Of a DNA stretch of 64,000 bases, positions 45,375-53,839 are shown in pieces; within the stretch, counting starts at the first letter, position 1; each line of letters starts with the position of its first letter. A program made the position numbers and the translations under genes. The notes below the pieces were generated by a model. The model was not told the DNA's origin. It searched no databases and saw only the letters and a program-made list of their open reading frames with translations. Origin of the DNA: Amphibacillus sp052055485 (GTDB lineage: Bacteria; Bacillota; Bacilli; Bacillales; Amphibacillaceae); contig NZ_CP197171.1 of assembly GCF_052055485.1 (NCBI RefSeq), forward strand, positions 1,302,001 through 1,366,000. Direction: 5' to 3'.

Positions 45375-45407
45375 CCCCACCTTAAATTTAAATAAGGTGG
45401 GGTGTAT
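45375..45407 (+). terminator. Terminator after the OYE pseudogene
   Basis: CCCCACCTTA (45375-45384) and TAAGGTGGGG (45393-45402) form a 10-bp GC-rich stem followed by TGTATCTTTTTATA. It is 14 bp past the stop, so the regulatory frame of the dead gene remains intact. Confidence 0.85.
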
Positions 45408-45481
45408 CTTTTTATACGATCGAAAATGTTAAGAGTTTAAGTCTTGCGGGTACAATAAGTCTGTTTTAAAAAGAGAGCAGA

Positions 45482-45787
45482 TTAATCGGTTCGCTTGTCA
45501 TGATCTGATTTCTGGTGATCATAATCAAAGTCTTCGCCAAACTCAACGCCATAATTTACTTTACTTGTATCAATCGGTCGGTCATCTGTTTCGCCAATCG
45601 GATCAAATAATATTGATAAACAGACTAGACCACTTAATCCCACAAGGCCGTATACTAAACGTGATAAAGCAGCACCTTGTCCACCAAAAAGGAATGCCAC
45701 TAAATCAAATTGAAAAAATCCGATCAGCCCCCAGTTGATAGCCCCGATTATAGCTAATATTAACGCAACTCGCTTAAACGTATGCAT
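45482..45787 (-). CDS. DUF378 family membrane protein (YuzA-like)
   Basis: A 101-residue protein with two membrane helices (about residues 6-28 and 40-62). The signature 'LILAIIGAINWGLIGFFQFD' and 'LSRLVYGLVGLSGL' identify DUF378. The tail of about 30 residues is highly charged with Asp/His/Lys. The function is unknown. AGGAGGTG lies before the ATG. It stands alone. Confidence 0.88.
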   Translation of the reverse strand: MHTFKRVALILAIIGAINWGLIGFFQFDLVAFLFGGQGAALSRLVYGLVGLSGLVCLSILFDPIGETDDRPIDTSKVNYGVEFGEDFDYDHQKSDHDKRTD

Positions 45788-46110
45788 TTAACTGTTCACC
45801 TCCTCATCTAAATCTGAATTAAAATCAACTTTATCTTTTGCTCTAAATGAAATTTCATACAATCAATATGTGGAATTGAGCATAATTAGCGATAATCAGG
45901 ATAACAATAAGGCATGAACATTCAATGAGATATCAGGTATTATCAGGGGATTGATAAGTCTGTAGATAAAAACGGAAAGTAAAAAACTATACTCTAAATA
46001 TAAAGTTTTTTTAGTACTAAATTTTTGACCGTTATTGTTCTTAGTATAAATACATATAACCACAGTCGAAAAGCGGGTCCAGTGGAGCAAAATGTAAGAT
46101 AAATAAAACA

Positions 46111-46138
46111 AACGCATGCACTAAAGTGTGAATGCGTT
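46111..46138 (-). terminator. Terminator of the ECF S-component gene
   Basis: AACGCAT (46111-46117) and ATGCGTT (46132-46138) with an inner CACT/AGTG stem. T-rich sequence follows on the minus strand (TTGTTTTATTTAT). The remaining DNA between 45788 and 46110 shows no gene. Confidence 0.7.
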
Positions 46139-46145
46139 CGTTTTG

Positions 46146-46640
46146 CTAAACTTTCATAATTTTAAATGTACTTTTGATCGGATGATACAAAATTAATGAA
46201 ATTAATAAGTTACCGACAGCATGATAGGTGTCAAAAGGGATACCAGCAAGGTAATATGCCCAAAAGTTTCCGAAGATAAGATATTCAAACAAAGACATAA
46301 TTAATCCGTGAAAATACCCGGCAAAGACACCTATTAAAGCTAAAAGATAAACAAAATATTTCTTATCTTTAAGGCGGCAAAATGAGCCGCATATTATTGC
46401 GATTAGTGAATAGGAAATGATTTGAGGAAATGTCCAAATGCCAAATCCTAAGTATAGGTTACTGACAATAATGCTGACTGTTGCTACAAGTATACCGTTT
46501 GTTCTTCCCATAATGACAGCAGTAATCATAATGATAGTGGTTAAAGGCTGGACATTAGGGATGAAAGTCATATATATTCTACCGATAACAGCAATACTTA
46601 TTAGCATTGACAGCATTGTTAATTTCCTAACATTCAACAT
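46146..46640 (-). CDS. ECF transporter S component
   Basis: A 164-residue membrane protein with about five helices. 'MLSMLISIAVIGRIYMTFIP', 'NVQPLTTIIMITAVIMGRTN' and 'GFGIWTFPQIISYSLIAIIC' fit the ECF S-component pattern, in which helix 1 contacts the energising T subunit. The upstream gene (46642) codes for a DUF4430 lipoprotein, a fold related to the cobalamin-binding end of transcobalamin, and the nearby nrdJ needs B12, so cobalamin or a precursor is the likely substrate (inference). The start ATG at 46640 is one base past the lipoprotein stop, with GGGAG upstream. Confidence 0.8.
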   Translation of the reverse strand: MLNVRKLTMLSMLISIAVIGRIYMTFIPNVQPLTTIIMITAVIMGRTNGILVATVSIIVSNLYLGFGIWTFPQIISYSLIAIICGSFCRLKDKKYFVYLLALIGVFAGYFHGLIMSLFEYLIFGNFWAYYLAGIPFDTYHAVGNLLISLILYHPIKSTFKIMKV

Positions 46641-46641
46641 T

Positions 46642-47043
46642 TTACTCCCAGCTTTGGAAGTCAAACTCTATGACATCACCATTCTCAATTTCATAATCAG
46701 CTGCACCTACAGTAGCATGCTCTCCATTAATCGTATAAAGCCAAGCATAGGGCTCCCCATCTTCTGCTTGTATACCATTGATTGCAGAAATAAAGCCGTC
46801 TTCTTCTTCTACTTCAAAGTTTTCTTGCATCACTTCCATTAAGGTTAAACCTTCTTCAATTTCTAACTCTTCTTGAGCGAGGATCTCTTCACCATTCTCT
46901 TGTGAGATCACAAGCTCTACTTGTAAACCTTGAACTTCAGATTGCTCTGTCTGTCCTTCATTATTATCAAGATCAGCTGATCCACAGCCTAATAAAATAC
47001 CAGTTGACAACATTAAAGATAAAACTAATTTAAAAAATTTCAT
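46642..47043 (-). CDS. DUF4430 lipoprotein
   Basis: A 133-residue lipoprotein. The lipobox is 'TGILLGC' with the Cys near residue 20, followed by a DUF4430 domain ('LTLMEVMQENFEVEEEDGFI', 'GIQAEDGEPYAWLYTINGEH', 'GAADYEIENGDVIEFDF'). DUF4430 is similar to the C-terminal domain of transcobalamin and intrinsic factor. In Firmicutes it often stands next to ECF S-components, probably as a surface-bound vitamin receptor. AGGAG precedes the ATG. It is coupled to the S-component gene. Confidence 0.85.
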   Translation of the reverse strand: MKFFKLVLSLMLSTGILLGCGSADLDNNEGQTEQSEVQGLQVELVISQENGEEILAQEELEIEEGLTLMEVMQENFEVEEEDGFISAINGIQAEDGEPYAWLYTINGEHATVGAADYEIENGDVIEFDFQSWE

Positions 47044-47077
47044 AATATTATGTCTCCTATGTCTCCATTTTCTTTGG

Positions 47078-47108
47078 TAGATGGCGCAGTAGATACTTAC
47101 GCCATCTA
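47078..47108 (-). terminator. Stem-loop after nrdJ
   Basis: TAGATGGCG (47078-47086) and CGCCATCTA (47100-47108) form a perfect 9-bp stem with a 13-nt loop. On the minus strand only a poor T-run follows. It separates nrdJ from the DUF4430 gene, so part of the transcription may pass. Confidence 0.55.
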
Positions 47109-47135
47109 TAGTTATAGTTTATCAAAACCAAATCG

Positions 47136-48644
47136 TTATCTAATTGGGCATGCACCTGTCGTACAGCCATCATTTCCAATATCTGCATCTTCAAGGTTGT
47201 CGGTGACTTCATATTGTTGTAACCGTTCAGCAGTAAAAGGTGTCATTTTTGCTTTTAATTCCTCGAATTTCTCCTTTGTAATGGCTTCATATGGTGTAAG
47301 TTGATAGGTCCCTCCATCTAGTGCTAAGAAAGATACACCGACAAAATCGTTCCAACCTTGTTCAACTCTTTCCTCTGCTCTTTGCCATTCATTGGGTTTA
47401 ACAGTAATAGTATTCGATGTGTTATGTTCAGTATAGTAATTTTGGAAACTAAAGTAGTTATCAAACTGCTCATCGACAGAAATATCATCTTTAGTTTTAT
47501 CTGCTCCAGAAGCAACCGGGAAATCAACGACAAGTGTCTTGGCGTTCGCCATTCTTTCCTCATGAGAATCTCCCTCTGTTCCAACTTCTGGATTAACTGT
47601 CCAACCTAGATCTAAAGCAACTTTGGCAAGAGGATCTGCCTCACTCACTCTAATTCTTCTTATATAGTAAGGAGAGTGTGACCAATGTAATCCACTAGAG
47701 ACAGGTGAATCAGTAATTGGGTTTCGCGCGACTTGACTTAAGGTTCCTTCTGGCTTAACTGCTGTTACCAGTAATGGCGCATTTATACGCAACTCTTTTG
47801 AATACTTATCAGCTTCACTTCTTGATGCATCATGTAATTTTCTTTGTAAGTCTTCTTCTTGTTCTTCAGTATAGCCCAGTAGAGCCATAGCATCCTTCCA
47901 GCCAGTTAATGATGTGCCTAACAATCGATCACGTTTTTGTACCTTATCCCATTTATCGAGTTCAAGTTCTGCGAGAGTCATTCTTAAACCAATTCTAGCA
48001 GAGTCTCTTTGTGCTTGTAATAAACCTTCTTCGTCTAGAGTTCGATCTTCATTAACAAAGGCGGTTAAGTTCACGGTTGTTAAATTACAAACGTTTTTAC
48101 TAAATAAAAGAATTTCAACACATGGGTTTAACCCGATTTCTTCCATGATATATTCGAGTCTGCTTCTAGAAGGATTTACATCACCTAATTGTTTGAGCAC
48201 CCGTCTAGCACCTTCTTCAAGATTAACGAATGCAGGTTCTCCTTCACCTTTCAGTAATTCAAACTGTAAGCTTAATCTTTCGGTTGTTGGTTTACTTGTA
48301 AATGCGACAGAGTTATTACTCATTCTACGGTGATCAATATTTTTTCTCGGCTCACGGACAGGATACATGTGGTAGCCGCCAACTTGATCTGCAAATGCTA
48401 GTGCAGAATCTTTATCATCAAAATATTTTAAATCCTTACCACCGTCATATGATACAGCGTGTTGCTTTAATGACATATCCTCAAACCATTTTGGTAAATT
48501 TATGCCGTTTTCAAGTAATGATTTTTTAACAATTTCGTGTTGATCAAAATGCTCTTGCGTCCAAAAGCCATTTATACCGTATTTGGCAAGCAGGACTTCA
48601 ATATCATCTGCATCCGATAAGAAAATTTCTGCGGTACGTCTAAC
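47136..48644 (-). CDS. nrdJ: Class II ribonucleotide reductase, exon 2 (adenosylcobalamin-dependent)
   Basis: The 3' exon, 502 residues, begins 'VRRTAEIFLSDADD' directly at the intron end. It carries the catalytic 'NPCVEI' (thiyl Cys and Glu), 'CNLTTVNLTAF', 'LLVTAVKPEGTLSQVA' and the C-terminal Cys pair in 'GNDGCTTGACPIR', which re-reduces the active site. The class II enzyme converts ribonucleoside triphosphates to deoxy forms with adenosylcobalamin and works with or without oxygen. Without splicing this part has no proper start; a TTG triplet at 48647, belonging to the intron end, is the only nearby candidate. Together with exon 1 a protein of 807 residues results. Confidence 0.93.
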   Translation of the reverse strand, partial: VRRTAEIFLSDADDIEVLLAKYGINGFWTQEHFDQHEIVKKSLLENGINLPKWFEDMSLKQHAVSYDGGKDLKYFDDKDSALAFADQVGGYHMYPVREPRKNIDHRRMSNNSVAFTSKPTTERLSLQFELLKGEGEPAFVNLEEGARRVLKQLGDVNPSRSRLEYIMEEIGLNPCVEILLFSKNVCNLTTVNLTAFVNEDRTLDEEGLLQAQRDSARIGLRMTLAELELDKWDKVQKRDRLLGTSLTGWKDAMALLGYTEEQEEDLQRKLHDASRSEADKYSKELRINAPLLVTAVKPEGTLSQVARNPITDSPVSSGLHWSHSPYYIRRIRVSEADPLAKVALDLGWTVNPEVGTEGDSHEERMANAKTLVVDFPVASGADKTKDDISVDEQFDNYFSFQNYYTEHNTSNTITVKPNEWQRAEERVEQGWNDFVGVSFLALDGGTYQLTPYEAITKEKFEELKAKMTPFTAERLQQYEVTDNLEDADIGNDGCTTGACPIR

Positions 48645-48927
48645 CAAGTACCTTTATTTGTTCAAGTGAGTTCGCTACCTTCACTTCGTATCTATTGATA
48701 CAGCTCATAGTCACCTATGAGATCAGACTATATCTTCATCACTTATATAGTGAGTTCCCCGTTTCCACTACCAATCGCTTGTAGTGTACGTCTTTCGACT
48801 AGTCGTTACACGTTTTGAGATAACAAAATATTTAATTATCCCAACTTCGCTCGGTATTGTCTTATGCTGCTAAGAGTTTCACCGAATTAGAGGAATTTTT
48901 TTTAGCGTTGGAAGCATTAGACTGTTT
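48645..48927 (-). ncRNA. Group I intron, 283 nt, in nrdJ
   Basis: It interrupts nrdJ between '...VVVGG' and 'VRRTAE', where other NrdJ proteins run on without a gap; removing 48645-48927 restores the frame exactly. The 5' exon ends in T and the intron ends in G, as group I rules demand. The exon end GTTGGTGGT can pair with GCTTCCAAC inside the intron (about 48907-48915), with one mismatch and a U-G wobble at the splice site (P1 and guide sequence). The core sequence GAAGATATAGTC, typical of P7, and GACTAGTCGAAAGAC upstream are present. There is no homing endonuclease frame. Confidence 0.87.
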
Positions 48928-49842
48928 ACCACCAACGACTACGTTAGCCCCAATTAAGTTAGCCATATCAAGAACATGAATAGGTCTGACTTGACCATAA
49001 CCTTCTTCGTCAATTTCAATTGGTGCCAGACTTTCGTCTACTTTGTTGCTAAGTACATTAGCAAATCCTTCGTACATCGATTTCAGAGGCTCATGCCCAG
49101 ATGCTGTTCCGCCAAAGGTTTTCAGCCTTTCTCCACTTGGTCTAACAGAGTTATAACTAAATTTAACCGTGTGGATATGCTTATACTCTTTTTTAGTTAA
49201 CACGTTCAAATATAATTCTAGGGATTCAACCCAACCTTCTTTGGAATCGCCAATATAAATTTTGGCATAGCCATTGCCAATTTCGACGAGCTTAGAATGT
49301 TCTAAACGTTCTTCTTTAGGCACAGGTTTATATTCAGAATGAAGAACTTTCACATTGGTTTTAATTTTTGGCATTGCTTGAGCCATTTTTAATGTTGATT
49401 TAATACCAATTCCAGTCCCAACTAATAATAGATAAAATACTTCGGATAGATCTTGCCAATTTTTAATATTGGTAAAGGAACAATTAAAATTACCAAGAGT
49501 AAATTTCTGATTGATAACATCATTACCACCGCCTAGCCAAAGGGTGCGCCCAGATGGGAATTGCTTTGTATGATAAATACTTAAGAATATCCGCTCGGCT
49601 TCTTTTTGAAGTGCCCGATAGTCTGGTTCTAAACCGATTTTTTCTAGATGGTCACTTGCCAGAGTCATATTATAATTCACTGCACGTTGGACAGTCTCAT
49701 GCCAAAATTCTCTTCTATTCTTACCTGTTTTCCATCTAGAGTATGTCCTTGTGTAGACAAAACTCCCGATTTCAGTCAGGGGACTCGGATTTTTATTGAC
49801 TGTTTTTTCGACAAAATCATCGGTAATGTACTCGATTAACAT
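48928..49842 (-). CDS. nrdJ: Class II ribonucleotide reductase, exon 1
   Basis: The 5' exon codes 305 residues, beginning 'MLIEYITDDFVEKTVNKNPS' at the ATG 49842 with AAAGGAG upstream (a TTG at 49878 is less likely). It includes 'FPSGRTLWLGGGNDVINQ', the first Cys of the redox pair in 'GNFNCSFTNIKNW', the effector/active site loop 'LLVGTGIGIKSTLKM' and 'PSGERLKTFGGTASGHEPL'. If translated without splicing, reading would continue about 30 codons into the intron (KQSNASNAKKNS...) and stop at 48862, giving a useless fragment. Confidence 0.93.
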
Positions 49843-50164
49843 AATAAAACGCTCCTTTTTCTTTCTATAATTGGTCAAATCATTTAGAGCTGATTTGCGT
49901 TAAGGGATTATGCTCTATGATAACTTTAAATAAAACGAAAATCAATATGTAGTGATATTAAAAATTAATACACACTATATATGGTTGCAGAGATAAAAAC
50001 CACAGGACTTAATAGTAGCAGATTTGATCGAATAATGAAATTTATTTGTACTTAAATAATGATAAAAATTCGTAACTGCCCTTATTTGATGATTCGTCCT
50101 GTCGAATATAATGGCATGTCAGAAAGTGAGTTTTCGGAGCAGATATTTCATTTATTTAGATAGT
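49843..50164. other. Upstream region of nrdJ with one doubtful short frame
   Basis: About 320 bp. No cobalamin riboswitch motif was found on the nrdJ side. On the plus strand 50059-50163 codes for 34 residues ('MIKIRNCPYLMIRPVEYNGM', ending 'EQIFHLFR') directly in front of a terminator, but without a ribosome site. It may be the tail of an eroded gene. Confidence 0.35.
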
Positions 50165-50196
50165 AAAAAAACCGGACTAAGATTTGCCCGGTTTTT
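50165..50196 (+). terminator. Bidirectional terminator
   Basis: AAAAAACCGG (50165-50174), 13-nt loop, CCGGTTTTT (50188-50196). It stands immediately after the short frame at 50059-50163. Confidence 0.75.
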
Positions 50197-50205
50197 ATAA
50201 AAATA

Positions 50206-51300
50206 ATTATTGTTATAAGTCATTTTCCAAATAATGTGGTAAAATACATAATAATAAATTATATTTTATCACAGATAACCGTCCGTAAAACTCGGGGCAA
50301 CACGATGTTGGTCACACAAGCGTTTTCGCAAATGTTTTCGGTGGAACGAGTAACCACAGTCCCAGGACGCGAAGACGTTAGCTTGTGTTCCTTAACAATC
50401 AGTGGGACTAAGGGATACAGACTAAGATCGCGACGTCCTGGGACTGCGATTACCAATGTTGTCAGGTTAAGGCGACCGCTATGGAAAAACACTACGCTTT
50501 CCGTGGACATGGAGGCGTATAGGACGTAGGCCATGCAAATGTTTTCGGTGGGGCGAGTAATCGCAGTCCCAGGCTTTGTCACAGGACGTGACGAAGTTAG
50601 CCTGCCTTGAGCTAACTTTGCCAAGCAAAAATCACTTGTCAAAGTTAGCTCAATCTCACGCTTTTCCCACAGGACAAGGAAAGCATCGTCAGCGAAACAT
50701 CGCACGAAGAAAATGGCCTTTTATTTTCGAGGAGTCTGCGTGTTTTTCCTTCGCTAGCTGGTTTGACTTTCATTTGTATTAAAGTTGATACTCGATTCCA
50801 TTCCATCATTTTCTTATTTGGATGGAGGAAAATACAAATCAATATAAACCAAATTAAAATAGAATTCACTCATACAACAGATCCACTGAGGTGATTGGAA
50901 CGAAAGGTGGTGACTCCAGCGGAAATAAGACAAGGAAAGCATCGTCAGCGAGACATCGCACGAAGAAAATGGCCTTTTATTTTCGAGGATGAGTTGAAGA
51001 TCCACTTTTGTAGCGCATTAGGCTACAAAAGTTAGCTGAAAGCAGGTTAAGTTCGCCACGTCCTGTGGCAACACCTGCATGATCTACGTCCTATAGACCC
51101 CCATCTCCGCGGAAAGCATCCACCTGTAGTGGAAAGCACCGACCCTTAATATTTGAATCTTAGCATGCGATTTATCATTTTGAAATGGATTTACTTAATC
51201 GATTTTATTAATCTGACAACATTGCTACGATTACTCGTCCCACCGAAAAGACTTGTGCGTCGAAAAACTTCCACTGATTGAAGTTTCGTTTTATCCAGTA
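50206..51300. repeat. Mosaic of direct and inverted intergenic repeats
   Basis: No gene is credible on either strand. The stretch consists of several repeat units: (a) a 60-bp direct repeat, 50674-50733 and 50931-50990, identical but for one base; (b) a 'TTTTCGGTGG..CGAGTAA' core at 50328-50369 and 50535-50573 and inverted at 51228-51250; (c) an 18/20 inverted repeat 50350-50369/50434-50453; (d) a perfect 14-bp inverted repeat TTGAGCTAACTTTG at 50607-50620 with 50640-50653; (e) an imperfect inverted copy of about 50496-50535 at 51074-51116. The G+C is higher than in the flanks. It resembles palindromic intergenic elements spread by transposition or recombination. Confidence 0.8.
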
Positions 51301-51435
51301 CGCCACCATTTTGTTATAAATGAAGGGACAACCATCACACTCTAGTTTTTAGATTGGATTTGATCCATCAGTTTTAACAATTTTTTGTGTGTTATTAAAT
51401 GGTTAAAAAATGATTTGATAATGGGAGGAACACTA

Positions 51436-52179
51436 ATGCCATTTACAACTGTGCTTTATCATGAAATTCGGGAAACAAAGGGTTTCAATCCAGAACATCG
51501 ATCACATATTGATGTTAAGCAAGATTATGATGATATCTTACCATCTGCATTATTTGTAACAGTTGAACAGTTTGAAGAGCAGATGATTTATTTAAAGGAA
51601 AACCATTTTCATACATTAACATTGAATGAAATAAAGGCATTTTACCTTGATCACACACCCTTACCTGAAAAATCAATCCTACTTACATTTGATGATTGTT
51701 TTCAATCTATGAAAGAATATGCTTATCCAATTTTAAAAAAATATGGTTTTCGGGCGACGGCATTTGTAGTTACAAGCTGGCTTCATGATCAAGCTAAACC
51801 ATTTAATCCTGACAAATCTGTTTGTCTATCGAAAGATGATTTAAAAGTAATGGAGGATGTCTTTGAATATGCGAACCATACTGATAAACTTCATCAAAGA
51901 CAAAATGAAGCGACAAGTCTTATCATGGAAGTAACTGATCGAGAATTCGCGGATGATTTAGCTGCATGTAATGCCTTTGTTGCCGAAGAAGATGTATTTG
52001 CTTATCCATTTGGACTTTTTACAGAACGAAATGTATCATTGCTCAAAGCAAATGGTTTTCAATTAGCTTTTACTTGTGAACAAGATAAAAATGATCAAAA
52101 TACTGATCCCTTACTACTTAATCGCTATGTTATTCCACATTTTTTAACGTTGGAACAATTTAAAAATATCGTTGACTAA
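51436..52179 (+). CDS. Polysaccharide deacetylase family protein
   Basis: A 247-residue NodB-type protein without signal peptide or membrane helix. The metal-binding motif 'SILLTFDDCFQSMKEYAYPI' near residue 80 and 'YGFRATAFVVTSW' follow the family order, and 'FEYANHTDKLHQ' supplies the His motif (NHT in place of the usual SHT). 'VFAYPFGLFTERNVSLLKAN' is the third motif. It removes acetyl or formyl groups from a sugar or related compound; an intracellular substrate is likely. The ATG at 51436 (behind GGGAGG) is chosen over a GTG at 51385. Confidence 0.85.
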   Translation: MPFTTVLYHEIRETKGFNPEHRSHIDVKQDYDDILPSALFVTVEQFEEQMIYLKENHFHTLTLNEIKAFYLDHTPLPEKSILLTFDDCFQSMKEYAYPILKKYGFRATAFVVTSWLHDQAKPFNPDKSVCLSKDDLKVMEDVFEYANHTDKLHQRQNEATSLIMEVTDREFADDLAACNAFVAEEDVFAYPFGLFTERNVSLLKANGFQLAFTCEQDKNDQNTDPLLLNRYVIPHFLTLEQFKNIVD

Positions 52180-52369
52180 ATGAAGTGAAAAATAGTCAAA
52201 AGTAACACAATCATTTACATTATCATTGTTTTTAGTGTGCTTTTTAATTGCCATGAGTACTAAAGCTGTTCAGCAAATGACAGGCTGGAGATGGATAAAT
52301 GATCAAGAGAGGGCAATTTCCCTTTCTAACACACAGATCGTTTCGATAGAAATTTGTTTAATGAGCTTA

Positions 52370-52726
52370 TTATGATGGCTTTCTTAAAATTTTATCCATC
52401 GTTTTTCCCTTTGCTAATTCATCAATTAATTTGTCTAGGTAGCGAATTTCTTTCATGATTGGTTCTTCGATATCTTCTACTCGAACACCGCAAATAACGC
52501 TTTTTATCAATGCGCGTGATGGATTTAGTTGTGGTGCTTCCGCAAAAAAGGTCTCAAAGTCTATTTCCTTTTCCAACTGGCTCTCTAACGTATCTTGGCT
52601 ATAATTAGTTAACCAGCGGATAATTTCATCAACCTCTGATTTTGTACGTCCTTTTTTCTCTGCCTTTGTAATGTAATGAGGATAAACGTTGGCAAAGCTC
52701 ATGGAATAGATGCGGTGTTTTTTCAT
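52370..52726 (-). CDS. DUF2200 family protein
   Basis: A 118-residue soluble protein of the DUF2200 family: 'MSFANVYPHYITKAEKKGRT', 'EVDEIIRWLTNYSQ', 'VICGVRVEDIEEPIMKEIRY' and 'LAKGKTMDKIL'. The function is unknown; the fold is mostly helical. GGGGGTGC lies before the ATG. It diverges from the fructokinase gene and ends in no clear terminator. Confidence 0.85.
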   Translation of the reverse strand: MKKHRIYSMSFANVYPHYITKAEKKGRTKSEVDEIIRWLTNYSQDTLESQLEKEIDFETFFAEAPQLNPSRALIKSVICGVRVEDIEEPIMKEIRYLDKLIDELAKGKTMDKILRKPS

Positions 52727-52817
52727 AATGCACCCCCACTTTCTTTATTAATAGGATGATTGTATCACGAAAAAGGGTTTTAAAAAAATAATCAAATGAT
52801 ATAGAAGTGAAAAAACA

Positions 52818-52885
52818 ATGATTGTTATAAGCTATTTTAGAATAATGTGCTAAAATCAATAATGATGGATTATATTTTTACGATC
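52818..52885 (+). repeat. Promoter-like element duplicated at 50207-50273
   Basis: The sequence TTGTTATAAG...ATAATGTG(C)TAAAAT...ATTATATTTT is found here in front of the fructokinase gene and again, about three quarters identical, at 50207-50273 in front of the repeat mosaic. TAAAAT may be a -10 box. The common origin suggests a duplicated upstream region. Confidence 0.5.
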
Positions 52886-52915
52886 TCAACAAAAATGATG
52901 AAAGGAATGTGAGGT

Positions 52916-53779
52916 ATGTTAGGAGCCATTGAAGCTGGCGGGACAAAATTTGTTTTAGCAGTAGGGAATCATTCAGGTGAAATTCTAGATAAAATCGTTA
53001 TCCCGACAGAACATCCGGATAAGACGGTACCAAAAGTGATTGATTATTTTAAAGATAAAAAGATTGAGCGACTGGGTTTAGGCGGATTTGGTCCCATTGA
53101 TATTAACCAAGACAGTCCTACTTATGGTCAATTGCAAAAAACACCAAAATCAGACTGGGTTGATTATCCGTTAGGAGCTATTTTACAAGAGAAGTTAGCT
53201 GTTTCTGTTGTAATTGATACAGATGTTAATGTGGCAGCTATGTCTGAGGCTAAATTCGGTAATGCAACGGATGTTAATTCTTGTTTGTATATTACTGTTG
53301 GTACAGGAATAGGGGCTGGTGCCTATTATCATGGTCAAACTTTAAAAGGCTTATCTCATCCAGAGATGGGGCATATTAAAGTTCGTCGCCACCCTGAGGA
53401 TACATATAAAGGAGCATGTCCTTATCATGACGATTGTCTAGAGGGCTTAGCAGCAGGACCTGCTTTAGAAAAACGCTGGGGCAAAAAAGGTGATCAATTA
53501 GCTGATTTATCACAAGTTTGGGAAATGGAAGCTTACTATTTAGCCCAAGCACTTACTAATTATATTTATATACTTTCACCTGAAAGGATTATTTTAGGTG
53601 GAGGTGTCATGAAGCAAAAACAGCTATTTCCCTTAATTCGTCAAAATGTTATTGAGATGTTGAACGGTTATGTCAGTTCTCCGTATTTAACCAAGGATAA
53701 AATTGATGAATATATCGTGCCACCCGGCTTAACAGATGAAGCGGGTATTAAGGGTGCTTTGCATTTGGTGATGGAGTAG
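52916..53779 (+). CDS. ROK-family fructokinase
   Basis: A 287-residue sugar kinase of the ROK family, ScrK/GmuE-like. The ATP site begins 'MLGAIEAGGTKFVLAVG'. 'GFGPIDINQDSPTYGQLQKT' and 'DTDVNVAAMSEAKFGNA' carry the sugar-binding and catalytic Asp (DTDVN). The zinc-binding motif 'HIKVRRHPEDTYKGACPYHD' with His and Cys residues is typical for ROK fructokinases. It makes fructose-6-phosphate, so it could serve the GH32/PTS locus. It is monocistronic with its own terminator. Confidence 0.9.
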   Translation: MLGAIEAGGTKFVLAVGNHSGEILDKIVIPTEHPDKTVPKVIDYFKDKKIERLGLGGFGPIDINQDSPTYGQLQKTPKSDWVDYPLGAILQEKLAVSVVIDTDVNVAAMSEAKFGNATDVNSCLYITVGTGIGAGAYYHGQTLKGLSHPEMGHIKVRRHPEDTYKGACPYHDDCLEGLAAGPALEKRWGKKGDQLADLSQVWEMEAYYLAQALTNYIYILSPERIILGGGVMKQKQLFPLIRQNVIEMLNGYVSSPYLTKDKIDEYIVPPGLTDEAGIKGALHLVME

Positions 53780-53786
53780 AAAAATT

Positions 53787-53825
53787 GAGTAGAAGTGCTT
53801 CGTATGGCTTCTACTCGATATTTTT
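53787..53825 (+). terminator. Terminator of the fructokinase gene
   Basis: GAGTAGAAG (53787-53795) and CTTCTACTC (53808-53816), 12-nt loop, followed by GATATTTTTC. It starts 8 bp after the stop codon. Confidence 0.8.
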
Positions 53826-53839
53826 CATAGCAGAGGAAA

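Noticed and set aside
46438..46842. 134-residue plus-strand frame opposite the ECF S-component and lipoprotein
   Set aside because: Antisense to two good genes with proper starts; hydrophobic only because it mirrors a membrane protein.
48645..48927. Simple frameshift or insertion-sequence scar as cause of the nrdJ split
   Set aside because: No target duplication or terminal repeat flanks the segment, exact removal restores the frame, and group I splice-site and core features are present.
49843..50160. Cobalamin riboswitch upstream of nrdJ
   Set aside because: Searched by eye for the conserved GCCACTG box and the G-rich core; neither was found.
50259..50705. 148-residue minus-strand frame and the 97-residue plus-strand frame in the repeat island
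   Set aside because: They run through inverted and direct repeats, and the same peptide stretches appear twice within or between frames. The openness is caused by the repeat composition, not by coding.
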